Shown piece after piece: positions 11,975-19,705 of a stretch of 64,000 nt of DNA (the stretch's first letter is position 1; every line of letters begins with the position of its first letter). The notes under the pieces were generated by a model that had not been told where the DNA came from, did not search any database, and saw nothing but the letters and a program-made list of their open reading frames with translations. Origin of the DNA: CAWGCA01 sp963820955 (GTDB lineage Bacteria; Pseudomonadota; Gammaproteobacteria; Chromatiales; Chromatiaceae). The stretch lies in assembly GCA_963820955.1 (NCBI GenBank), contig CAWGCA010000003.1, forward strand, positions 124,001 to 188,000. The letters run 5' to 3'. The position numbers and the translations under genes are program-made.

Positions 11975-12430
11975 TTATTTGACCCCCTCGTTCGGCTCCA
12001 GCAACCCGCTCTCGGGCACTTCCTCTACCCCGACCAGTTCCTTGGTATCGAACCCCAGCCTTGGGGAATTCGCCTGTTCGCTATATACCAGCTGTCCATT
12101 GACTTCGGCCCCCATGGCCATCTCCAACAATTTGTAATAGAGCGTACCCGTGACCCGTGCGTTGGAAATCAACTCCACCCGCTCACTGGCGAACACATCC
12201 CCGGCCACTGTGCCGTTGAGGATGATATTGGGGACCTTGACGTCACCTTCGATAGTTCCCTGTTCGCTCAATATCAGCGCGGCCCGCTCTTCTTCTCCGG
12301 CCAGGACATTGCCATGGATGGTGCCGTCAACATGTAGTCCTCCGGAGAAGACCACATCCCCTTCGATAGTGGTTCCACTTCCAATAACAGTGGTGATTTT
12401 CGGTGCCTTGAACTTCTTTTTTCCTAGCAT
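11975..12430 (-). CDS. Bactofilin (polymer-forming cytoskeletal protein)
   Basis: A small protein predicted to form filaments by stacking a right-handed beta-helix. The core (about residues 15-120) has repeating hydrophobic/glycine turns such as IEGDVVFSGGLHVDGTIHGN and IEGDVKVPNIILNGTVAGDV, the bactofilin pattern. Short charged tails lie on either side, and no membrane segment is seen. The ATG at 12430 follows AGAGGAATATTG. It lies 12 bases after a coiled-coil membrane protein on the same strand, so the two are probably co-transcribed. The role in shape or cell-pole organisation is inferred from the family. Confidence 0.88.
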   Translation of the reverse strand: MLGKKKFKAPKITTVIGSGTTIEGDVVFSGGLHVDGTIHGNVLAGEEERAALILSEQGTIEGDVKVPNIILNGTVAGDVFASERVELISNARVTGTLYYKLLEMAMGAEVNGQLVYSEQANSPRLGFDTKELVGVEEVPESGLLEPNEGVK

Positions 12431-12442
12431 CAATATTCCTCT

Positions 12443-13162
12443 TTAGCCTGTTACCACCCAGTCAAACCGTTCTTTTATCTCCGGCAGCTTTTTGGTATTC
12501 GGCTTGAGTTCCACGATAAACTTTCGGGGCTTAAACCCATCTGGCAGATGAATCATCCCCTCTATGTCTTGAAAATGCTTGAACTGCATTTTCAGCTTTT
12601 CGGCCTTCTCTTCTGTGATCTCCCGAAGAGGAAGCCAACGTGCTTCCCCGCCCTGAATCCCGTCCACCGCCAAAAAGATGGAGCCACTGGCTACAGCATC
12701 AGTTTTCATGCTCTGGGTCACGGTAAAGCTGTACCGATAAGTCCCTTCAGCACCACCCGACTCCAGTTTGAAGCGCTGTACCTGAAGCGCCCCCTTGCCA
12801 TCTGAAGTCGACACCATACTGCGCAGAAAGGTAAGCTCCTCTTCTATTTCCACCCGCTCCTGCTCATAGGTCTTTAACTGTTCACGAACCTGCTGGGTGG
12901 CCTCCCGGTCGATCTGACCGGACCGCTCCAAAACCGCCAACTGCTCCTGCAGGGAAGACCTTTCTTGCTCAAGCTCCTCGACTCGCTGCCGCTCGCCCGC
13001 CGCATCTGAGCGCAGTGCGGATAGACGGTCATCCGTCACCGGTTCGTGGCCAATACCCGACAGATACCAGCCGGTCACACCTCCGATCCCGAGTAGCACT
13101 AGGGCCCACAGGTAGCTGCCGCGACGGTCTGTCTGCACAATCTTGGGGGTTGAATATTTCAT
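12443..13162 (-). CDS. DUF6776-type membrane protein with coiled coil
   Basis: Conserved protein of unknown function. It has a short basic N-terminus, one membrane segment (about residues 18-35, LWALVLLGIGGVTGWYLSG), a long coiled coil (about 45-120, rich in E/Q/R heptads such as AAGERQRVEELEQERSSL), and a C-terminal beta-rich domain with VQRFKLESGGAEGTYRYSFT. That domain arrangement matches a family usually next to bactofilin in gammaproteobacteria. The pairing suggests that it links the bactofilin polymer to the inner membrane or envelope; that role is inference. Confidence 0.7.
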   Translation of the reverse strand: MKYSTPKIVQTDRRGSYLWALVLLGIGGVTGWYLSGIGHEPVTDDRLSALRSDAAGERQRVEELEQERSSLQEQLAVLERSGQIDREATQQVREQLKTYEQERVEIEEELTFLRSMVSTSDGKGALQVQRFKLESGGAEGTYRYSFTVTQSMKTDAVASGSIFLAVDGIQGGEARWLPLREITEEKAEKLKMQFKHFQDIEGMIHLPDGFKPRKFIVELKPNTKKLPEIKERFDWVVTG

Positions 13163-13185
13163 TCCTTACCTTGTTTCTATCCGTT

Positions 13186-14214
13186 TCAGGGCAACAGGGC
13201 CGCCGCACCCAATCCCGCTGTTTCTTCGAATCCCAACATCAGATTCATATTCTGTATCGCCTGACCGGCCGCACCCTTTACCAAATTATCGATTACCGAG
13301 AGCACTACGACGGTGTTTCCACCCTGCGGCTGATGAATGGCAATCCTGCAGTCGTTGGCACCTCGCACACTGCGGGTCTCCGGGTGGGAGCCCGGAGGCA
13401 TCACATCAATAAAGGGTTCTGTCGCGTAACGCGCCTCGAACAAAGCCTGCAGATCCGTGCCATTACGAAGCTGCGCGTAGAGCGTCGCATGGATACCCCG
13501 AATCATCGGCAACAGGTGCGGCACGAAGGTCAAACTCACTTTCCCACCGGCAGCCAAGGAAAGATTCTGCTGAATTTCGGGCAGGTGCCGATGCCCCGGA
13601 ACGGCGTAGGCCTTGAAGCTCTCGCCCACCTCTCCCATCAGCATGCCCACGTTGGCGCCTCGTCCAGCGCCGCTGACACCGGACTTACAGTCGGCGATCA
13701 ATCCCTCCGACAAGACCAGATTCTGCTCTATCAACGGCAGAAAACCCAAGCTCGCCGCAGTGGGATAACAACCGGGATTGGCCACCAGCCTGGCCGATCT
13801 CAACGCCTCTCTATTTACCTCTGGCAGGCCATATACGGCCTGCCCGATGAGTTCAGGACAGGCATGCTTAATCCCGTACCACTGTTCCCAGACCGCCGCA
13901 TCCTTAATCCTGAAATCGGCCGCCAGGTCCACAACACGGGTGCCTGCAGCTAGCAGATCAGGCACCATTTTCATGGCAGTTCCGTTCGGGGTGGCGAAGA
14001 AAACCAGATCGCAGGCCTTGAGCCGCTCCAGATCCGGCTCTGAAAAGCGTATATCCAGATGCCCACGCAGACTGGGAAAGAGATCAGCCACCGGAATTGA
14101 GGCTTCCGAGCGGGAGGTAATCACTGAAAGCTCCACATCGGGATGACTTATCAGGATACGGAGCAGTTCCACCCCCGTGTACCCGGTACCGCCGACGATG
14201 CCTACTTTTACCAT
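13186..14214 (-). CDS. argC: N-acetyl-gamma-glutamyl-phosphate reductase
   Basis: The third step of arginine synthesis: NADPH-dependent reduction of N-acetylglutamyl phosphate. The N-terminal nucleotide-binding motif is VGIVGGTGYTGVELLRIL, and the catalytic cysteine lies in VANPGCYPTAASLGFLPLI. The later signature GHRHLPEIQQNL is present. The start at 14214 puts the binding motif at the N-terminus; an upstream ATG at 14241 would add nine residues and has no good ribosome site. The 342-aa length is normal. It lies 23 bases upstream of the DUF6776 gene on the same strand. Confidence 0.94.
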   Translation of the reverse strand: MVKVGIVGGTGYTGVELLRILISHPDVELSVITSRSEASIPVADLFPSLRGHLDIRFSEPDLERLKACDLVFFATPNGTAMKMVPDLLAAGTRVVDLAADFRIKDAAVWEQWYGIKHACPELIGQAVYGLPEVNREALRSARLVANPGCYPTAASLGFLPLIEQNLVLSEGLIADCKSGVSGAGRGANVGMLMGEVGESFKAYAVPGHRHLPEIQQNLSLAAGGKVSLTFVPHLLPMIRGIHATLYAQLRNGTDLQALFEARYATEPFIDVMPPGSHPETRSVRGANDCRIAIHQPQGGNTVVVLSVIDNLVKGAAGQAIQNMNLMLGFEETAGLGAAALLP

Positions 14215-14427
14215 TGCCTTACCCAAAAAATCCTGCGCCATACACTGATCGAGAACAGCAGATAATCATACGGCGCCCCAGAAAAAAGCGAAAGCTCCAG
14301 GATGATATACTGCTCACATCCTGATTCTTCTGAAAGGTCCGACCCTCCTGTGCTGGACAGCTACACCCCGCCATGTCAGGCGTGGAAGATTCGACCCAGT
14401 ATCCCAGGCAGTGGTTGAGAAAAAATC

Positions 14428-15126
14428 ATGCCGCTAGATACCATGCAACTTATTTCCATGACCCTGGGTGTCGCCTGGGCCTCAGGCATCAATCTGTACG
14501 CCGCTGTACTGGTGCTGGGATTCTTGGGGGCGACCGGCCAGATGGTGCTGCCCCAGGAACTGGCGTTCCTGACCAATCCCCTGGTAATCGGGGCAGCGGG
14601 TTTTATGTATATGGTGGAGTTTTTCGCAGACAAAACCCCCGGCGTTGACACCGGCTGGGATGTGATTCACACCTTTGTACGAATCCCGGCCGGAGCAGCG
14701 CTGGCAGCGGGTATGGCAGAGGGACTGGAAATCGGCCAGGGTGCCGAATTCGCCGCCATGTTAGTGGGCGGCGGCCTGGCCGCTACCAGCCATGCCACCA
14801 AGACCGGCAGCCGAGTCCTGATTAACACCTCGCCGGAACCCGTCACCAACTGGACCGCCTCCATAACAGAAGATCTGGCGGTTGTTGGTGGACTCTGGAC
14901 CGCTCTTCACTACCCTTGGGCCTTTGTCGCCGCATTGGTGCTGTTCCTTCTGCTAGCCGCCTGGCTACTCCCCAAACTCTGGAGGGCGCTGAAAAGGGCT
15001 TTCCACGCAATGGGGGGATTGTTCGGCCGAAGTCGCCGGGAAGAGACCGGGACACCCCTTCCCGGCCCGGCGCGCGGTGATATACTCCGTGCCCTCTACC
15101 ACGATGCCAGCGACAAACGGCCTTGA
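14428..15126 (+). CDS. DUF4126 family membrane protein
   Basis: Integral membrane protein of unknown function, 232 aa. Hydrophobic segments lie near residues 8-32, 45-62, 85-100 and 155-190, with glycine-rich loops. The repeat-like parts LGVAWASGINLYAAVLVLG and GGGLAATSHATKTGSRVLIN are typical of DUF4126 proteins. The C-terminus is basic and probably cytoplasmic. It precedes hemJ on the same strand by 150 bases. No function can be assigned from the sequence. Confidence 0.75.
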   Translation: MPLDTMQLISMTLGVAWASGINLYAAVLVLGFLGATGQMVLPQELAFLTNPLVIGAAGFMYMVEFFADKTPGVDTGWDVIHTFVRIPAGAALAAGMAEGLEIGQGAEFAAMLVGGGLAATSHATKTGSRVLINTSPEPVTNWTASITEDLAVVGGLWTALHYPWAFVAALVLFLLLAAWLLPKLWRALKRAFHAMGGLFGRSRREETGTPLPGPARGDILRALYHDASDKRP

Positions 15127-15276
15127 CGGTTTTTTGGCCCCTCTGAGGTCTGGCTGAGCATGGTTCCGTCGCGTGATCTACGGGATACACCCTGTAGACA
15201 GTGCAATAACCGAATATGCGCATCTCGTATACCAATCAGGAACTCGCTTCGGGAATTCGCTAAACAAGGGGAAATT

Positions 15277-15705
15277 ATGGCCATGCTTTGGGTCAAGGCG
15301 TTCCATCTGTTTTTCATGACCAGCTGGTTTGCCGGCATCTTCTACCTGCCGCGGTTGTTCGTCTACCACGCGATGACAGAAGAACGTGCCGCCCGTGAAC
15401 AACTCCAGGTCATGGAGCGCAGATTGTACCGGTTCGTGACGCCGATAATGTGGACAACCCTGGCCCTGGGGCTTTGGATGCTTTACGACTATGCGTGGGC
15501 TGCCTTCTCGTCCATGGTCTGGCTCCACCTGAAACTTGCGCTGGTGGCAGCCCTGGTCGCCTATCACTTCTATTGCGGCAGGCTGATCAAGGATTTTGCA
15601 GCCGACCGCAACGGCCACAGCCATGTCTGGTATCGGTGGTTCAATGAAATCCCTGTCCTGTTTCTACTGTCGATTGCCATCCTGACCGTGGTAAAGCCGT
15701 TTTAA
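15277..15705 (+). CDS. hemJ: Protoporphyrinogen oxidase HemJ (CopD/UPF0093 family)
   Basis: A small four-helix membrane protein; HemJ oxidises protoporphyrinogen IX to protoporphyrin IX in bacteria lacking HemG/HemY. The 142-aa length, the early LWVKAFHLFFMTSWFAGIFY with its conserved histidine, the LPRLFVYH segment, and the later WLHLKLALVAALVAYH fit HemJ. The ATG at 15277 has a good ribosome site (AAGGGGAAATT); upstream in-frame codons are not plausible. A bidirectional terminator follows. The heme pathway gene hemL lies 3 kb downstream. Confidence 0.85.
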   Translation: MAMLWVKAFHLFFMTSWFAGIFYLPRLFVYHAMTEERAAREQLQVMERRLYRFVTPIMWTTLALGLWMLYDYAWAAFSSMVWLHLKLALVAALVAYHFYCGRLIKDFAADRNGHSHVWYRWFNEIPVLFLLSIAILTVVKPF

Positions 15706-15731
15706 CCTCAGAGACAGGGTTCGAGGGCAAG

Positions 15732-15766
15732 AAAAAACCCCCAGTGCCACCGCACGGGGGTTTTTT
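15732..15766. terminator. Bidirectional terminator between hemJ and a HesB-type gene
   Basis: A CCCCC...GGGGG stem is flanked by AAAAAA on one side and TTTTTT on the other. It serves the two converging genes, hemJ (plus) and the HesB-type protein (minus). Confidence 0.88.
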
Positions 15767-15789
15767 CAAATCAGAGTTGAAGGCCAGCC

Positions 15790-16164
15790 TCAGGCGCAAC
15801 CGCCACCCGAAGAACCACAGGTCCCGCAACCGGAACTGGTCGGCTGAAGATTATTGAACACGAAGCTGGCGGCACCATCACCCCGATCCACGAAATCGAT
15901 TTCGACGCCCTGCATATATTGCATGGTATCGCTGTCCACGATGAGACTAAAGCCGTCACACTCGAGAACGCTGTCATTGCCGTTGATCTGGTCGGTAAAG
16001 GTCATGCCGAAATTGATGCCACTGCACCCGCCTGGAGCGGCGTAGACACGGACCCCCTTGATCTCCTCCTCAACTTGCTGGATCAATTCCGACATCTTGC
16101 TCTGGGCCGGATTGGTTAGACTAAGGTCTTTTTCCGTTAGGACGTTTGCGGTGGCTGCGCTCAT
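15790..16164 (-). CDS. HesB/IscA-family Fe-S assembly protein (second copy)
   Basis: Another A-type carrier, distinct from ErpA at 11.5 kb. The middle cysteine lies in AAPGGCSGINFGMTF, and the C-terminal pair in SSGCGTCGSSGGGCA adds an extra cysteine at the end. The N-terminus carries about 20 residues before the fold. The length is 124 aa. No isc or suf genes are adjacent, so the pathway it serves is unknown. The C-terminal cysteine/glycine tail is longer than in IscA or ErpA. Confidence 0.82.
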   Translation of the reverse strand: MSAATANVLTEKDLSLTNPAQSKMSELIQQVEEEIKGVRVYAAPGGCSGINFGMTFTDQINGNDSVLECDGFSLIVDSDTMQYMQGVEIDFVDRGDGAASFVFNNLQPTSSGCGTCGSSGGGCA

Positions 16165-16283
16165 TTAGATAACACTCCGGATAATAAGATTCGTAAATTG
16201 AGCAGGATATTATAACAATCTTCCTTTACCTTAACCATGTTGTTCATGAGGTATAAGGCGGACAAGGAATTTAAAGACTATTG

Positions 16284-16754
16284 TCAGAGCTGATTCTGAC
16301 TCTTCAGTTCGTACAGGTGGCGCTCGGCATCCATCAAATGTTGGCCCCAATGCATATGAAAGCCGCTACACCAGTCATCCATCGCCTTACTCGGCTCCTG
16401 ATCTATGAGCCGCAAGCCGTGTTTCAACTCGCAGTAAATATCAGTCAGGTCATCCGCCAGGCTGCCGCTCATACTCTGCCCATCCTGCGCCACATCAAAT
16501 GCCATCCAATAACTGTCCTTATTCCCCAGCAGCCTGCGAAGCCGGGCGAAAAGCTCGAAACGGGCGTCTAAATCAGGCAGCAATGAATAGCCGTGGCTGT
16601 TGTCGGCTATTGCCAGAGTGGCAACCGCCGCATGGAGCCTTGGCAGCAACATAGCCATCTCTTCCAACCACTTGGTATCCGGTTCGAACATAGTCTCGAT
16701 CAGTTCGCAATACCGTTTTGCAACCTCTGCCATTTCGTCAAAGTGAGGACTCAT
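16284..16754 (-). CDS. DUF5063-type protein
   Basis: A 156-aa, mostly alpha-helical, soluble protein of unknown function. It begins HFDEMAEVAKRYCELIE and contains DDLTDIYCELKHGLRLID and WCSGFHMHWGQHLMDAERHL, which resemble the DUF5063 family. No membrane segment, signal peptide or catalytic motif is visible. It diverges from thiD. Confidence 0.6.
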   Translation of the reverse strand: MSPHFDEMAEVAKRYCELIETMFEPDTKWLEEMAMLLPRLHAAVATLAIADNSHGYSLLPDLDARFELFARLRRLLGNKDSYWMAFDVAQDGQSMSGSLADDLTDIYCELKHGLRLIDQEPSKAMDDWCSGFHMHWGQHLMDAERHLYELKSQNQL

Positions 16755-16939
16755 GATTCCTCCCAGCCGGAAAAACGACCAATACCCAAAAAACCCGTAC
16801 CTAATTGTAGACGAGAATCGCAGCAGTGATGGGATGCAAATTACGCCGGTGGGCAGAATACAGCAAAGGGCTGTTTTTCGATCTGCATTATGAACTGATA
16901 TAGAATATTTTTTTATGCAGTGAGACCTTGTTGAATCCC

Positions 16940-17722
16940 ATGCCAGCCATTTCCCCTCCCACCCTGCTCACCATCTCTGGCCACGACCCCAGCGGTGGAG
17001 CCGGAATTCAGGCTGATATTGAAGCCGCGACAGCCAATGGCTGTGCGGCCACCAGCGTCGTCACCTGCCTGACGGTGCAGGATACGCGGAACCTTTCCGA
17101 ATGGGCGCCCATAGAGCCGGGACTGGTAAACCGGCAGGCGCGAACCCTGCTGGCCGATATCCCGATTCAGGCGATCAAGATCGGACTACTGGGGAATGAC
17201 TCGATTGCGCAGATCATAGGTGCGCTGCTCAGCGACTACCCACAGATTCCGGTGGTATTGGATCCTGTCCTCGCCAGCGGAGGGGGAACCGAACTGGCGG
17301 GCAAGACGCTGCTGGACAGTATCCGCCTGCAACTGCTCCCACACACCACGCTGATCACGCCCAACTCCCTGGAGGCCAGACGCCTGACGGGCCTAGAAGA
17401 CTTGGATGCCTGTGCCTCTAAGCTGTTGTCACTGGGTTGTGGGGCGGTGTTGATCACGGGCACCCACGAGAAAGAGCGTGAGGTCAGCAACCGGCTGTAT
17501 CATTGCGGAGAAAAAAGCGCTTCGCTCTGGCCCCGTCTGCCAGGTGAGTATCACGGCTCCGGCTGCACCCTAGCTTCCTCGATCGCCGCCTTCCTGGCCC
17601 GGGGGCGACCGCTGGAAGAGGCGGTGCTGCGGGGTCAGGAGTATACCTGGAAGGCGCTTTCGCAGGGTTATCGATCGGGTCGCGGGCAGCTTCTGCCAGA
17701 CCGATTTTTTTTCAGCAGATAA
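16940..17722 (+). CDS. thiD: Hydroxymethylpyrimidine/phosphomethylpyrimidine kinase
   Basis: Phosphorylates HMP and HMP-P in thiamine synthesis; PfkB/ribokinase fold. The N-terminus has TISGHDPSGGAGIQADIEA, the substrate and phosphate-binding signature, and the C-terminal LPGEYHGSGCTLASSIAA contains the anion hole and catalytic region. The 260-aa length is normal. The ATG at 16940 is chosen; TTG codons at 16928/16931 are possible and have a weak GTGAG upstream. thiE follows 12 bases after the stop, so the two are one transcription unit. No TPP riboswitch was seen upstream. Confidence 0.93.
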   Translation: MPAISPPTLLTISGHDPSGGAGIQADIEAATANGCAATSVVTCLTVQDTRNLSEWAPIEPGLVNRQARTLLADIPIQAIKIGLLGNDSIAQIIGALLSDYPQIPVVLDPVLASGGGTELAGKTLLDSIRLQLLPHTTLITPNSLEARRLTGLEDLDACASKLLSLGCGAVLITGTHEKEREVSNRLYHCGEKSASLWPRLPGEYHGSGCTLASSIAAFLARGRPLEEAVLRGQEYTWKALSQGYRSGRGQLLPDRFFFSR

Positions 17723-17734
17723 TAGGGGGGAGGC

Positions 17735-18364
17735 TTGAAACGGGATTCGCCGCTGAGCGGGCTGTATGTGATCACCGACCGCCGGCTTGCATCGGAGGTT
17801 GGGGTTGCCCGGCAAGTAGCCCTGGCGTTGGCCGGCCACGCCCGGGTGATCCAGTATCGCGACAAAGGAGACAATAGGGAACAAAAGTTGCGGGAGGCCT
17901 CTACCCTGCAACCGCTCTGCCGGCAGGCTGGAGTTCCCCTGATTATCAACGATGACCTGGAACTGGCGTTGCATATAGCAGCCGATGGCGTGCATCTGGG
18001 AATAGAAGACCCGAGCCTCGAACGTGCCCGTCGACAACTCGGTTCCGAGGCCATCATCGGCGTTTCCTGCTACAACCGTTTCGAACTGGCACTGGAGGCC
18101 CAGCGCGCCGGGGCTGACTACGTAGCCTTCGGGCGATTTTTCCCGTCATCGATAAAACCGGACGCGGTACAGGCCGAGATCGAACTGCTGCATCGGGCGC
18201 GGAATGAACTGCAAATCCCAACAGTTGCCATTGGCGGTATAACCCCCGAGAATGGCGGCGCATTGATCGAAGCTGGCGCTGATATGCTGGCCGTGATCCA
18301 CGGCGTATTTGGTCAGCCAGATATTCGTGCCGCCTGCAATCAATTTAACCAACTATTTGAATAA
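17735..18364 (+). CDS. thiE: Thiamine-phosphate synthase
   Basis: Couples HMP-PP and thiazole phosphate to give thiamine phosphate. The TIM-barrel motifs are GLYVITDRRL, VIQYRDKGD, LIINDDLELAL, ADGVHLG and VAIGGITPENGG; GRFFPSSIKPDA replaces the more usual GPVFPTxTK. The start is a TTG at 17735 with a strong GGGGGGAGG ribosome site. The length of 209 aa is typical. It lies between thiD and hemL. Confidence 0.93.
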   Translation: MKRDSPLSGLYVITDRRLASEVGVARQVALALAGHARVIQYRDKGDNREQKLREASTLQPLCRQAGVPLIINDDLELALHIAADGVHLGIEDPSLERARRQLGSEAIIGVSCYNRFELALEAQRAGADYVAFGRFFPSSIKPDAVQAEIELLHRARNELQIPTVAIGGITPENGGALIEAGADMLAVIHGVFGQPDIRAACNQFNQLFE

Positions 18365-18380
18365 ATTGAGGTTTCCATCC

Positions 18381-19664
18381 ATGAACAGCTCCCATGATCG
18401 CTTTACCCAGGCCCAGCAACACATTCCTGGCGGGGTGAATTCGCCGGTGAGGGCGTTCAAAGGGGTGGGCGGTGAGCCCTTATTCATTGAGCGTGCTGCC
18501 GGCCCCTTTGTCTACGACCCCGAGGGAAACCGCTACATCGACTATGTGGGGTCCTGGGGGCCGATGATCCTGGGCCACACCCATCCGCAGGTCATCCAGG
18601 CGGTGAGCGAGGTGATCCGCAAGGGCCTCTCCTTCGGCGCCCCGACTGAACTGGAAACCCGCATGGCGGACAAGGTGTGTGAACTGGTTCCATCCATGGA
18701 TCTGGTGCGCATGGTCAGCTCCGGCACGGAAGCAACCATGAGTGCTATCCGCCTGGCAAGGGGCTATACCGGGAGGGACAAGATCGTGAAGTTCGAGGGC
18801 TGTTACCACGGCCACTCCGACTCCCTGCTGGTGAAGGCCGGCTCCGGTGCGCTGACCCTGGGAGAGCCCAGTTCGCCCGGAGTCCCTGCCGCCCTGGCGG
18901 AGCACACGATTACCCTGGATTACAACAATCTGCAACAGGTGCAGCAGACTTTCTCAGAACTCGGCGAACAGATCGCCTGTATCATCGTGGAGCCGGTGGC
19001 CGGCAATATGAACTGCATCCCGCCCCAGCCCGGTTTTCTGCAAGGACTGCGCGAAGTATGCGATCAGTATCACGCGCTACTCATCTTCGATGAGGTGATG
19101 ACCGGTTTCCGCGTTGCCCTTGGCGGCGCCCAGGGACTCTATGGCATCCAGCCGGACCTCACCACACTGGGCAAGGTGATCGGCGGTGGCATGCCCGTGG
19201 GGGCCTTCGGCGGAAAACAGCAGATCATGGAAAAGATCGCGCCCCTGGGTCCGGTCTATCAGGCAGGGACCCTGTCCGGTAACCCGGTCGCCATGACCGC
19301 AGGCCTGGCCACCCTGGAACTGATATCCTCAGCCGGATTCTTCGAAAGCCTGACCGCCAAAACCGAGCGACTGGTGGAAGGGCTGACGGCAGCGGCGGCG
19401 AGCGCGGGCATTGCTGTGGCCAGCAACCGGGTAGGTGGCATGTTCGGTATCTTCTTTACCGATGCCGGCGAGGTCACCAACTTCGCCCAGTCCACGGCTT
19501 GCGACCAGGAACGATTTCGCACCTTTTTCCATGCCATGCTGAAACGAGGCATTTACCTGGCCCCTTCCGCCTTTGAGGCGGGCTTCGTCTCCGCCGCCCA
19601 TTCCGAAGAGGAGATCGATGCCACCATTCAGGCGGCCGGCGAGTCCTTTTCAGAGATCTCATAA
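18381..19664 (+). CDS. hemL: Glutamate-1-semialdehyde 2,1-aminomutase
   Basis: A PLP enzyme making 5-aminolevulinate in the C5 heme pathway. Characteristic parts are IPGGVNSPVRAFKGVGG at the N-terminus, SSGTEATMSAIRLARG, LIFDEVMTGFRVALGGAQ and the PLP-lysine segment TTLGKVIGGGMPVGAFGG. The 427-aa length from the ATG at 18381 is normal; the open frame extends upstream into the end of thiE but that start is not credible. It is part of the thiD-thiE-hemL unit. Confidence 0.96.
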   Translation: MNSSHDRFTQAQQHIPGGVNSPVRAFKGVGGEPLFIERAAGPFVYDPEGNRYIDYVGSWGPMILGHTHPQVIQAVSEVIRKGLSFGAPTELETRMADKVCELVPSMDLVRMVSSGTEATMSAIRLARGYTGRDKIVKFEGCYHGHSDSLLVKAGSGALTLGEPSSPGVPAALAEHTITLDYNNLQQVQQTFSELGEQIACIIVEPVAGNMNCIPPQPGFLQGLREVCDQYHALLIFDEVMTGFRVALGGAQGLYGIQPDLTTLGKVIGGGMPVGAFGGKQQIMEKIAPLGPVYQAGTLSGNPVAMTAGLATLELISSAGFFESLTAKTERLVEGLTAAAASAGIAVASNRVGGMFGIFFTDAGEVTNFAQSTACDQERFRTFFHAMLKRGIYLAPSAFEAGFVSAAHSEEEIDATIQAAGESFSEIS

Positions 19665-19666
19665 TC

Positions 19667-19691
19667 GGTGCGGGGCGCCCCACCCCGCACC
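19667..19691 (+). other. Stem-loop between hemL and the DedA-PAP2 gene
   Basis: A 9-bp GC-rich inverted repeat (ggtgcgggg / ccccgcacc) occupies most of the 41-base gap. There is no T-run, so it is not a standard terminator; it may slow readthrough or protect the hemL mRNA end. Confidence 0.45.
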
Positions 19692-19705
19692 ACCAGTATC
19701 GCCCC

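Noticed and set aside
13015..13953. A 312-codon plus-strand frame opposite DUF6776 and argC
   Set aside because: Opposite argC, which has its catalytic cysteine and binding motifs; the frame is a shadow.
16755..16939. A possible TPP riboswitch before thiD
   Set aside because: The conserved CUGAGA and the second TPP-binding elements are not found in order.
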